Notes under the pieces: generated by a model
Told to the model about the DNA's origin: nothing
What the model saw: only the letters and a program-made list of their open reading frames with translations
The model's database searches: none
Source of the DNA: Sipunculus nudus
Lineage: Eukaryota > Annelida > Sipuncula > Golfingiida > Sipunculidae
Direction of reading: 5' to 3'
DNA: 64,000 nt
Assembly (NCBI GenBank): GCA_026874595.1
Contig: CM049308.1
Location: forward strand, 13,531,001-13,595,000
Position numbers and translations under genes: made by a program
Shown here: positions 49,788-60,928 of the stretch, in pieces
Layout of the letters: each line of letters opens with the position of its first letter
How positions within the stretch are numbered: the stretch's first letter is position 1

Positions 49788-50462
49788 CTACAGCTGACCA
49801 CCACGTGACGGAAATCTTCTGTCAGCAAAGAACCCCCGGAGGACAGCTACTTGCCCGAAACCAGCGCAGAGAATGACCACAGCTTCACATATGGACCACC
49901 AATGAACACGTTGGTGCAGGTCCTCTGCCCTGTAGCGTCCTTTAGCCTCGTTTAGGCGGTACTGCGTCTGGTGCTCCACCACCGAGGATGCCGCCTGGTG
50001 TATCTTTTCTGTACTTTCCTCCATCTGCGTGTTGGCCCCAGGGATTTGATTTCCTGCCTCGGCGGCTAGAGAGCGTTTATCCTCAGGTTTCAACTCAAAA
50101 TACACCACTTTATGCGTTATAGTGGAAAATTCATTACTGAAGCATATCTTGAACAAACCACGTGACGTGATAAACGGGACTACGTCACTCTTCTTCTTGG
50201 ATTCCTTGTACAAAATTTTGCCGTTAGGTGACTCCACTGATGCGTCCACGTCATCCTTACCGCCTTTTAGAACTTTGTATTCCAGAATCCACTTATTTCC
50301 GCTTGTAAATTCTTGGTAAAAACACATGACTTCGTTGTCAGGTAGTTCAAACCTAAAAGACACTGGCCGAGCACCAAACCGTGAATTTTCTTCAGCTGAC
50401 AATGTTGGAGTCAAGCAAAATAGAAATACTGGTAAAACCAGTACGCTGGTAAGGTCAGCCAT
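49788..50462 (-). CDS. TMED7: TMED3/TMED7-like p24 cargo receptor, complete and intronless
   Basis: 224 residues. Signal peptide 1-22 (MADLTSVLVLPVFLFCLTPT...), GOLD domain about 35-122 with the paired cysteines Cys47 (MCFYQE) and Cys107 (FKICFSNEFSTITHK), coiled-coil about 145-185 (TQMEESTEKIHQ...RYRAEDLHQRV), one membrane helix about 189-208, and a short cytosolic tail with the FF pair (211-212) that binds COPII, then basic residues. Length is normal for the family. FELPDN, LKGGKDDVD, CFSNEFST and THKVVYFE point to the gamma (TMED3/7) branch. These proteins form p24 complexes that carry GPI-anchored and other cargo between ER and Golgi. ATG at 50462 has AAA before and G after; fifteen upstream in-frame codons lack another ATG. 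The single exon differs from the split vertebrate genes, so a retrocopy or lineage-specific intron loss is possible; nothing suggests it is broken. Confidence 0.95.
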   Translation of the reverse strand: MADLTSVLVLPVFLFCLTPTLSAEENSRFGARPVSFRFELPDNEVMCFYQEFTSGNKWILEYKVLKGGKDDVDASVESPNGKILYKESKKKSDVVPFITSRGLFKICFSNEFSTITHKVVYFELKPEDKRSLAAEAGNQIPGANTQMEESTEKIHQAASSVVEHQTQYRLNEAKGRYRAEDLHQRVHWWSICEAVVILCAGFGQVAVLRGFFADRRFPSRGGQL

Positions 50463-51309
50463 TTTGTCAATGTACCTTTTAGAGATTTGCAAATCCTTGA
50501 TTCTCAACAGCTATGATAACTTTAATGTAACGTTAGTTACAGCATGCGTGGAAAGATCGTAGGATGAGTTGAGGAAGCTGAAGTTCTCACACGTTTATAT
50601 CCATATGCTAATGCGCCATATACAAGTCTTATCAATACTCCAAAGACTTATAAATGTTCAGCACCAAAGGTACCAAGCTTTTTAATCCCAGTTGCGAACA
50701 CGTAGGAAACTCTGAATCCGGCTGATCTTTATGCGTGTATGATTGCCACGCATGCGTTGTATTACCGATGCTATTTATCGAACCCTGACCATCTGTGTAT
50801 CTTTAAAAATCAATGACGCATCACCTGTCATGCCGTTTCTATTCACGTTATCGGTAAATAATGAAGACTGCCATTCACAATTGTAACGGATTCATATAGG
50901 CCTAAACCGGGCGCATAAAAGGCAAATTTTGTGATTTTGACGTCCGAAAAAATGGATTTTTTTCTGACTAATGCGATATTTTATCTTGTCGTGCAACAGA
51001 AACTGCGTCAACAAATTTGGACAATACCGGACAATGAAATCGGGTCGGCATAGTTTAAATGATATATCTTGCTGTCATCTCACTGCTCGTTTTCGGTTAT
51101 CAGATCTCGCGAGATAAACAGACGTGGGGCGTATTAGTCAGAAATGATCGCGCCTAGAATGTTGCAGAATCGAGGAAAGCTTATAAATATCATCGGGCTA
51201 AAAACGGGTCTTCCTACTGACCGACACCATGTCATGATTCATTTATGTGATGCAGATTAAAAGTTGTGTTTCCATGTGCGCGTACATGCGTGAAGTGAAA
51301 GATGTATAC
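50463..51309. other. Upstream region of the TMED gene
   Basis: No coding signal. CpG is moderately frequent (ctcgcgagataaacagacg, gcgcctagaatg), compatible with a promoter on the minus strand, but no TATA box or start site can be fixed. Confidence 0.4.
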
Positions 51310-51715
51310 TGCGGTTTCCTTTTATTCGCGAGGGTTTTAATTTCGCGATACTCGCGACTGTGATATAAATAACGAGTATGAAACCCTCGGGAATAAGATG
51401 ATCTCTGGAAACAACTTAATCAGCAATCAGCAAACCTAATCTGTGCATGGTATCTGAACTGTCCCATGCATCCAAGCATTAATATTTGTAAAACACGCCA
51501 TACTCACAGAGGCTGTATCGACTGTAATACAAGTTATAAGTTACTGACTAAACCATAAATTAGGTAGGTATTTTAACTTTAAAAAATCAATACAGTCACT
51601 GCCGTACTTAGATTTTATAGTTTCTGGTGCAATCGCGAAAATGAAACCCTCGCGAAACGTTTAAAATAAATGAATCGAGAAATTTAGGCCTCGCGAATAT
51701 ATAAAGAGAACCACA
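51310..51715. mobile_element. CGCGAG-rich inverted-repeat element, about 406 bp
   Basis: Left end TGCGGTTTCCTTTTATTCGC and right end (complement) TGTGGTTCTCTTTATATATT both run into TCGCGAGG and then a TTTCGCGA word. The inside repeats CCTCG and CGCGA words. Non-coding; no certain target duplication. MITE-like. Confidence 0.65.
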
Positions 51716-51805
51716 TTATTTGGCACAGTGGGTCTAGTAGGACATCCACATAAATATGGTGGAGTGACGTCATTTTTCCCTAATCCCTGAGGTCACACAG
51801 ACCAT

Positions 51806-51842
51806 ATGCATGAAAATCACTCCCGTGGCGATTTTCATGCAT
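51806..51842. repeat. Perfect 13 bp hairpin
   Basis: ATGCATGAAAATC at 51806-51818 and its exact complement at 51830-51842, with an 11 bp loop actcccgtggc. Confidence 0.9.
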
Positions 51843-51918
51843 TTACATGTATACGCATATGTATATATGCTGACGGGCACATTGAAACACTCCAGTTACA
51901 AAATTATATATCACGCGT

Positions 51919-51957
<39 letters not shown>

Positions 51958-52069
51958 TAGAAATGTAGAAATGATCTGCGGGTACGAGCCGACGAGGCGA
52001 AACCGACGGTCGTGATCAAGATTCATCACATACCTAAACATATATATAAACAGAACACTCGAAGCACAT

Positions 52070-52262
52070 TTGGACCCTAAAGAGAAAGCAAAACAAATAT
52101 ATTTTACCATCTGGGAAAAAATGTTACGCTCTAACACAATGAAACGCACCTCGGACCAATGTAACTTCTGTATGGAGGAGAAATATAGCATACTTCACCA
52201 CAAAATCGACAAGTCGATAATCCTATTAAACAGGCGAAGTGAATTAATTTCAAAATGCCGAC
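52070..52262 (+). mobile_element. Penelope-like retroelement C-terminal (GIY-YIG) fragment
   Basis: A frame reads SDQCNFCMEEKYSILHH, then ILLNRRSELISKCRHLKI. The C-x2-C, E-K, L-L-N-(K/R)-R-S-E-(L/I) and S-K-C-R-H signature closes the GIY-YIG endonuclease region of Penelope-like and related retroelement proteins. No ATG, no upstream reverse transcriptase in frame (a TA microsatellite lies just before), and the frame runs into unrelated sequence by 52339. A truncated relic. Confidence 0.6.
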
Positions 52263-52339
52263 ACCTGAAAATACCGAACGGCCGATACCGGCAACGGCGT
52301 GAAACTCCGGGTAATAACACGATGCTCCAGCGTGCTTAA

Positions 52340-52866
52340 AGGCCGGGGCCCAATCACCTATAAAGCATGTTGAAATAACACGAAAAATAGCTTCTTCCCT
52401 TTAAAACAAATCTGTATCTGCCAAATTATTGCCTTGAAACCGTTTGCTTAGTCCTGTAAACGAGTGTTAAAAACAGTGTATCGGGCGCGGTTACAGGTGT
52501 CAACATAAACACAGCGCGTGGGGCCGTGCATCGCGGAGACACAACACGTGTTAATCAGAAGATGCCTCGACTGACTTGGCCAAAAATGTAATACATGTTC
52601 CCCCTGGCAAACATCAGATGTTGAGGTTCAAATTCGGACTTCCGGTCACGTGGCCTTGTTATGGTAAACAGACACACGCGGACTGTGTTTACCAACACGT
52701 AGAGTCGTAACAAGTTGTTAAACAGCCGTGAGCGAGGTACTGAGACTGTGTGCTTGGATCGTATTGCTAGGAAACCTTTGTATAAAGCAAAACTGAACTG
52801 ATAGTGTGAAAGAATAGGCAATAGGAAAGAAAAGTTTTGCTCCTGAATATATCCCTTAAACGTTTA

Positions 52867-52926
<60 letters not shown>

Positions 52927-54599
52927 TGGAAACACTGCTTATCGCATTGCGGCAAAATTCGGTATAATATGCACAGCGTCAGGAGACGACAGGAGTAGGA
53001 ACGTAGGGGGGAAGATGGACGGATTTCAATGTGGTTGTCCAGCCTGCTGCTGAATCAGTGAACTGCCATATTTCTTTAAACAATGCATACACAAGTAACC
53101 GTTATTAGAAACAGAACAATACGACCACATTGTTTCTTTGTCAGTCATATTCATAATTTATATATAAAAAAAAGACCCTTAATGTATTGAACATTTGAAC
53201 TGCAGGACTAAGGAATATATAAACATGTTTTTATAGCACTTTAAGTTTTCCCCGTTTTCTGTCATGAATATATGATTCTGCCATTGGTACCTAGATGGCG
53301 GCACACGAACGGCTTGTTTGATTTACCACAGTTCTGTTTTTAATGCCAAACACAAACATCGCCGCTCCTGTTTCTTTCTTTCATGGATAATATTGTTGTT
53401 TATAGGTGCTCCTGCCTCGATCCCATTGTAGAAATTATTATGTGTGTCAAGAATGCAGAATTCATAGAGGTGTCATATATAAGTGGATTAAACTCTGTTC
53501 ATCTGCACCAATCGTAGGATTGTCGTGCGTATTTATATCATTACTGCCAGCTGAAATAACTGCAACTCCTCGTATTTTGTCTCCACCAGTAGGGCTATAT
53601 TATAAAAATGGCCTGCTCAGTCTTTTTTCTTGGCACTAGATTCGATCTGTAAAACACTTTGTTTGCATGGCCTGAAAGACGTCTTGTGTATATATTAAAA
53701 ACAACAAAAATGTTGTTATTATATTAACATCCTCACGAGGGGTACCCTGTAAAAGTCCAATATATGGATTTGTGACTTGTCACTTTGCTGAGTCTGAGTA
53801 ACTGTGTTTTATTTTCGATATGATATAAAAACTTGTGATTAAATAATTATCAAATATGTAGGCCTAATTTGAAATTTCCAGATCAGTTTTGTAATTATAA
53901 GTACAGTTTTACAACAGTTACATAAAACTATAATTCAATCATTGCAAAAAGGGTGGACATGAGTGAATGAAACAGTTCTTGCATAATTATTGCTTTCATG
54001 ATTATAAAATCAAAAGCAGAATATTGGAAAAGTCCACCAGAGTATATTTATGTGAGGCCATTGGATGAATTGATAACTTATTAAAATCAAGAGTTTGTAA
54101 CTTATAACTTATAACTTTGTATTACATAGTATAACACAACATAAACCTACACTGTATATGGACATCAGGTTAACAGTGTATTCAAATAAGGTATAGATCC
54201 ACCAACATAAAAGCAGTTACAATGTTTCTGAACTGAGGTGACCTCGTGGAAAGTACTGTAAACACTCAAAAGCACGTTTATATGTCTCGTCCAGCTAGAG
54301 CACAAAAGAGAAACGAACTGTTCCAAAATGCCTTTGTAAAGTAACAGAGATATATTCACCAGTATTTAGATAGGGTGAAGGGGGATAAACCCTCGTACAA
54401 AGAGAACCGAAGTGTTGGTCGCAAATATTATATGTGTGCTTTCCGGACTTAAGTCGGCTGATTCATGTAACAATATCATTTGGTCGCAACGGATCTCTCC
54501 AGCGCGAGTGTTTCAATAGGTAGCTGTTCAAACACTAGACTAGAGTCTGATGCCAGACCCAAGTGGACACGTAGCTCATCTATCCAGCGATTAATGTAG
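52340..54599. other. Non-coding intergenic DNA
   Basis: Apart from the TA microsatellite, a CpG-richer stretch at 52460-52740 and small repeats such as acttataacttataac at 54100, nothing is recognised. Confidence 0.45.
52870..52918. repeat. TA microsatellite, about 24 repeats
   Basis: Uninterrupted TA, followed by cgcgcaca. Confidence 0.97.
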
Positions 54600-54619
54600 G
54601 CCTAACCACCTCCACAGCT

Positions 54620-54904
54620 GACGGATAAAAACGCTACGTGCACACAAGGGATTGCCTGCCGGTGTTTCTATGCACTGAAGATTTCTTCTCAGTGAAGATT
54701 ATTGGTAGCTCAACGGATTACCAGATAAGGATCCCGTTGCGAAGTTGCACAGGTGACTCCTCAGGTGGACACAAAACGACATATCGCTATAGGATATACG
54801 GCCGAAATCTCAAATTCGCCTGTCCCAAGCTAACAAGGATTACATCGTGGCTGCGCCACTATTGATTAAACCCGTCAATTTATGGTTTATATTCGACAAG
54901 CGAG
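54620..54904 (+). promoter_or_regulatory. Possible promoter and first exon, plus strand
   Basis: A strong donor, GCGAG|GTAAGTC at 54904/54905, ends a stretch with more CpG than its surroundings, and a TATA-like GATAAAAACGC lies near 54623. One short frame starts ATGGTTTATATTCGACAAGC just before the donor. No downstream exon was found in the window, so it could be the start of a gene continuing to the right or chance. Confidence 0.3.
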
Positions 54905-57307
54905 GTAAGTCTTTATCCCCAGCAAAATAAGTTCATCACGACATTGCAAGGAATGTGTTAAGAGGAGGCTTTTAACGATATTGTTTGCAGCAGACGATAA
55001 ATCATGTGATATGAAGGTAGCCTTGACGGCGGCTTCTTCAGACCTCGCCTCAACCATAGAATGTTTGCACTTGCCTCTCAGTGACTATCACACGGACTGA
55101 CGCATTCCGCTCTTTGTATAACGGAAGATTCGCCACTCCAAATGATAAATGAAAGATCGTCGGCGTCGTGGTTTAAGATATAGACGCCACTTCAGTTATT
55201 AACAATACAAAATTATTTCTTTTCTCTGTTGATCGTGTCTTAAAAGTGTATCTGGTGTCAAATGTCACCAAACTGATATTTGAAAAACAAGCTGTTCCTT
55301 GATAAGTGTAAAATATTGTGTGTCTCGTCCAAATTATCAAATAAATGGAAATTTCTGCAATTTTACTGTATATAACAAATAATTATGTATAAATGTGCAT
55401 ATCTTTGTGAAATGTAATGGATTTACTACTACTTTTCAACGCAAGTCTGCTTTACTTCTTTGTATTGATACTAAATGTTACTTTCACTGGAGAATGTCGG
55501 TCTTTATTCCAAACAGAACAGCTGTATCTAAAGATTTTCCAATTTTAATAGATAACTATTATTATTTTTGTGTAACATGCAATAACCATACAGGGAACTT
55601 CGCTACCAAAACAGGCCACATAACTGAAGCAAAATTGAGGCTAATATATACCCTGCACGGCTTCACATACAGGCACACCGCGCTGTGATAAAGCCTTGTA
55701 TATTTAAGACGAGGCGCTTGTTCCTGTTAGTAACGAAAACGATGAAAACACAAATGCTTGAAGCAGGATGTTTTGTTAACAAGAAGGACCAAAGTATATA
55801 CTGTTTATTGAATCTCACATAGTGTTATGTATTTTAATATCAAAAGCACCTAAAATGTATAAAATACTTACGAAAACCTGATATACGATCAAAATGTCCG
55901 CAAATAAAAATGTAAATGAGATTGCGTCCATAGATAAAACGACAGAACCTATATCTTCCACTGGAAACAATGCAAAAGGACGAAACATCTACGGGAAAAA
56001 AGTCTAATAATGAAGAAAGATACCAAAAGGACATTTCACTCACTGAAAAAAATAACATGCGGACATGACATTCATGGAACAAACTGCTCAAAACGGGCGT
56101 TAAGTCCATGTTTCAAACGCGAAAAGGGTAAAACGCCAATGGACAAGTGCCGAAAGACATAGGACACGGGCAAAATATAAAAGGACTTAACATCAACGGG
56201 GAGAACATGTATTTATAGTTGATAGAAAGGACAGTGTCCACTCAGAATGTCACTCACTCTAGAGATTTAAAATAAATCTCCATGGCGCGCACTTTCAATC
56301 TCTGTTGTTTGGGAAGGTACTAAAATTGTCTGCACGGATTCCAAAAAAAAAGACCCAAAATCACGGTTGAATATTTTAAAATCTTATTTCCAATTCATTG
56401 GACAAATAGTTGCTCTAAGTTTGCGAAGGAGCAAAATTGTATTGGTTGTGAATTAACGAGTTCTAACATATAAATGGAAACATAATTTTATGCTTAGCTA
56501 CTCAACATTCGTGTGGAGATTTTTATTTAGATTTCGGTATCTTAACAAGGCGGATAAGGTATTTATATATAAAGGGAAGGGTCTAACCCTGGAAGACAAT
56601 GGAAAACTTAAAAAGGTCCTCTGGTTAAACACTCTGGTAGAGAAACAATTGAGGTGGCTCATCGGGTGGGTGGGGTGGGGGGGGGGGGGGTATACGAAAA
56701 TCAATTTTGTGCACCGATAAGTATCCACAGACAGACATACATGAAGCTTTTGTGCGCAGTATAAGAAATGTAAAATGAACGGCTGTCGATGCTTAAAGGG
56801 CACTATATGTACAGCAATCCTAAGATCAATAGACTCTAGGTTAATACCACCATTAATCTAATGTCGAGGATAACTACTTCTTGAATCATAAGCTTCGACC
56901 GTTTCACAGCCATTTCCTAATACATGATTGTGTGAAAACCACATGGTGTTACATTTATAAGCCGTAGTGCATGTACGAAACATCATATACCCCTTACGAC
57001 TAACACTTTACGGAGGTCACAAGGTCATAGCAATACATTGTTGTCATCTCATTGTGTCAGTTTTGGTTGGCGGATGGACAATATTCTCATATAGGGTTGA
57101 AGAACAGGCATTTTTACGGACGTGTCTAAAATCATAGGACATGAAATAATATAAAAAAGGGAATACAAAGCAAAAATTTTTTATTATTTTATTGACATGT
57201 TAAGCCTTCAGAGAGAAGAGTGGTTTCGTCCTACAGATGAAAGAGTGCATGTGGGAAGGCACAGAAATAATTCACTTTGTATACGCCCGTCTTATGACGG
57301 GAGTAAT
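54905..57307. other. Non-coding DNA
   Basis: AT-rich, with one G run at 56677-56690. No credible exon. Confidence 0.45.
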
Positions 57308-58726
57308 AAGGCGGTTTCACACCGGATGCGTACGAACAAATTTTACGTCCGAACGAAAATTTGCTGTACGAACGAAAAAACAAAACACTTTATTTTATGT
57401 TGGTGCATACACACCTAATCCGAACGATGCTATCCGAACGAAAAAAATAAACATGTTCTATTTTTTGTCGTTCGCATCGGACAAGAATGGCTTCTTTTCA
57501 CCTTCAACACAAAAGAGCTGGAATATTTTTATCCAGACTGGTTCATCTGTACGTTACCTATCTGATATATGTAATACTGTATACAACATAGAAGTGTTGT
57601 TTCCTTGTCTATCTTTTTAAAATTATGTGATAAAAAACGGATTATTTTTATTTCAATCAAATTTATTTGATTTAAACAGATATTTATAACATTTTTTTAG
57701 CTCCAAGGTTTTTTTCATTTAAGCCAGACTTCTTTTAATATAATCTGTAAATTTCCAGGGGGGGGGGGGGGATTATATTTTTATCAAAAGGGATTTCAAT
57801 CACCGCTAGGCCACTTATTTTAATTTACAATCGGGGACAAAACAGAGTTTTAAACCAGGTTTAGATGTAATTTTTCAGGGTAAATTCTAATTCTTTATTA
57901 ATTGCAATATATTAAAGTTATTCTCCGAAAGGGGGAGGGATGATTACATTGATCATCCCCTCTAGCCCCCCCCCCCCCCCCATAATCACGCCCCTGAATA
58001 TAAGTCAGCTGTGTAAGCGATACAAACACAAATTAGTGACATTATCCAGGACAAGCTGTTTATTACCAATAAAAAATCCGCGGTTAATATAGAAAAAAAT
58101 CATGGAACAACAAATTTTTTCATTTGTGTTTTGTATTATTGCATAGTATTATTTTTAGTTCAACGTATTGCATTTAAACAGAAGTTTCATAGCTGTGCGC
58201 AGACTGTTCAAAATCATATTGGTAGATTTGAAAATGAAATATAAATCAAACTTAACTAGTGATTCAAACTTTAATTTAACTTGAAATGCAGCAGTTACAG
58301 TGGCATCCGTTCTCTTGAAACAAGAGGTTGCGCAATTATTTTTAAATTCATGTTGAAATGGGAATTTTGGTCGAGTGAGTGGTAAATATTATTTTCAATT
58401 ATACAGTCAGTACACTCAGAGATAAAAACTTGATTATTAATAATTATTAATTAAAAATTAATGAGAAAATCAATTTACACGTTCAGAAATATTCGACATT
58501 TTTGTATAGGTCTATATATATGGCCATAAAGCCTATATTTTAGTGCATCCGATATATTGCTCATATATTACGAATTTCGGAGACGAAAATTCCTCGGTCG
58601 GAAACCAAAAATATCGTTCGGATTTGGTGTGAATGAAATTTCGGATGCGACAGGATTTTAGTCAGAACGACAGAAATATTCGTTCGTGTCATATTCGTTC
58701 GGACGCATTCGGTGTGAAACCGCCTT
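57308..58726. mobile_element. Inverted-repeat DNA element, about 1.4 kb
   Basis: Left end AAGGCGGTTTCACACCGGAT and the complement of the right end AAAGGCGGTTTCACACCGAA match over about 28 bp, going on to ATGCG(T)(A/C)CGAAC. Sub-terminal GAACGAA words recur. The inside is non-coding and holds a G14 run (57758-57771) and a C16 run (57966-57981). Ends recall Harbinger-type MITEs, but the target duplication is not clear. Confidence 0.7.
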
Positions 58727-58737
58727 TATGGTATACC

Positions 58738-59265
58738 CAACGTCCGTCCGTCCGTCCATCCGTCGTGCCGTCTTGCCGTCCGTCCGTCCGTTAACTTTCA
58801 GTGTCGCCGCGATAACTTTCCGGAGATTTGATGGATTTTCACGAAACTTACCATAACTACTTACCAATAGATTATCTCGCCGGAGTTTGAATATGGACAA
58901 AATCCATGCATATTTAACAAGGTCACGGGTCACTAGGCTACTTTGTGGTGTCGCCGCGATAACTTATGAAAAATATGAAGGATTTTGATAAAACTCATCA
59001 GAAATGTTAATCAATAAAATATGTCGCCTAAGTTCGATTTTCAGTTAAAACCTATGCATATGTAATGAGGTCAGAGGTCACCGCACCTTGGAGGCACCTT
59101 GGTGCCTTTCCTAAAATCCTATGGATTTTCATTAAAAACTCATTTTACATATATTTTACCAATAGAGTTTCTAACCTGAATAACCGTCTCATCAAAATTC
59201 ACACATATTTGATGAGGTCACCAGATACACGACGGGCGTATTATGCACGTTTCTGGTGCTCTTGT
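58738..59265 (-). mobile_element. Pearl-like core with GTCC tract
   Basis: CGTCCGTCCGTCCGTCCATC and further GTCC repeats at 58740-58793, then about three diverged units near 148 bp: gtgtcgccgcgataact at 58801 and 58949, and repeated gatggattttca, ttaccaatag and gaggtcac words. It lies directly beside the inverted-repeat element. The order tract then core matches the reverse-oriented element at 40.4 kb. Confidence 0.65.
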
Positions 59266-59314
59266 TAGCAATTCCGATGTGCTTAGTCTCAGAATCGAAA
59301 GTAAATTAACTTCC

Positions 59315-59370
59315 TGTGAAAAGAAATGTGACTGATATCACGAGCATATGATATCACATTTCTTTTCACA
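59315..59370. repeat. Hairpin with arms of 22-26 bp
   Basis: TGTGAAAAGAAATGTG..GATATCA at 59315-59340 and the complement TGATATCACATTTCTTTTCA at 59349-59370; the left arm has four extra bases. Loop of about 8 bp. Confidence 0.85.
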
Positions 59371-59379
59371 AGAAATATG

Positions 59380-60600
59380 TTCTGTCCGGTTTACCAGGAA
59401 CACAGCTGGACATGTACCATGTCAGTCAGTTATTATTACAGCCTAACTTATCCGTTTTATCTTATGTGTGATAGAAAATGAATATAATCAACAAACTGTG
59501 GGAAGGAAAAAAAGAAAAATACGATTATATTTGATATTTTATAGATTATATGTGGACTGCATGGTGCACCTGCATGGTGCAAAGCCCTAGGCCATGTCAG
59601 AAACTCAGTGTTACCTGGCTTGAACATTGCATGATTGTATGATTTTAGTTAGCGGCAGCCTGTCACCCGAAGGTCGAATTTTCACTGAAGACGTTGGAAT
59701 GGCAGTACAAGCTATTGGGTTAGCATTAATTTGAATACTTGCAGATGTGCACGTCTGTGGTGGCCTGCCATTTCTAACAGTACTTTTTTATTTTCATCTG
59801 CTTATCATTTTTCGACGTAAGACATAAAGTGACGTTAATCTTTTGGGAAAAAATAATAAATATTGACTTGCGAATATTCATGCCGCAGTTATTAATAACG
59901 AGGCTGGTGGTACTCGGAAGGTTTGTCTCTGCGTCCATCATGATGACTTGACAGATTTGTGTGAATCAGTGCCATAGGGTAGGAAGGAGGTAACTAATGT
60001 TATTTTTGTGAAACAACATTTTTCTTCATTATTTAGCAAATATAACACGACCATATAACCCTTTGGTATCAAATACTACCACACAGCAAATATTTAGATC
60101 CGACCTTTAGAATGGGTGTTCTGTTATGACTTGCATCATGACTCACAGGCTCCTGTCAGTTATTTTAGAAGGCCTGAGTGTCATGCTGTCATGGCTGGAC
60201 TTAGTGGGCAACCGACTTTTGTCGCTCGACTTTATATGACGATAGTTGGCTGGCTTCGAATGGCTTGAAAGAATTCTCGTTAATTTGAATATATTACAAG
60301 GTGTCTATTTAAGTGTAAACACGTTTTTATTATCTTTTTATGTGTAATGCATTATATCAGTCATGTCAACTGCTACTTGGTCACATATGTATGTGCATAT
60401 AGTAATATCGGCGTATCGCCGGACCGGCTCGATTTGACCTCATCTCAGCAGCGCAGGGCTTTGAGTGGCTGCCCTGCTGATACATTTGTGTATACATGCA
60501 GGGAGAGATACTGCATTTACTTCTTCGAAACTTGCTTTGAAACTAACTTTGAATTTCCAGAAAGTGGTAACATGTTTTAGACAGCTATTTTGCCACTCTA
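59380..60600. other. Non-coding DNA
   Basis: No exon, no repeat beyond short words. Confidence 0.4.
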
Positions 60601-60603
60601 CAA

Positions 60604-60627
60604 CCCCCCCCCCCCCCCCCCCCCCCC
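60604..60627. repeat. Poly-C run (24)
   Basis: Longest single-base C run in the window. Confidence 0.97.
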
Positions 60628-60857
60628 GCCATCTCCTCCACACATCCTTTTCCCCAAATTAAAGGCGCTTCCCTGTATTGGAGATTATGTTTCGTCTTCA
60701 TTTGGCTAAGAGTTTGCAACCTGTACTGGTCTGATCACAATGGGCATATCATTAAAAAGCTGTTCGAATTTAAGGTTTTTCCAACATTGTACATTTTCTA
60801 CATCAGTATGCCATTATATGCCATTATATCGAGGGAACAGCAGATTGTTTTTCATTT

Positions 60858-60888
60858 TCTCTCTCTCTCTCTCTCTCTTTTTTTTTTT

Positions 60889-60925
<37 letters not shown>
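60858..60925. repeat. CT microsatellite split by a T run
   Basis: CT repeats, about 18 T, CT repeats. Confidence 0.96.

Positions 60926-60928
<3 letters not shown>

Noticed and set aside
55840-56109. Minus-strand exon with donor gtaagtatt near 55867
   Set aside because: No acceptor in place, and the peptide shows no conserved feature.
57237-57620. 127-codon frame
   Set aside because: Straddles the left end of the inverted-repeat element and reads its repeated GAACGAA words.
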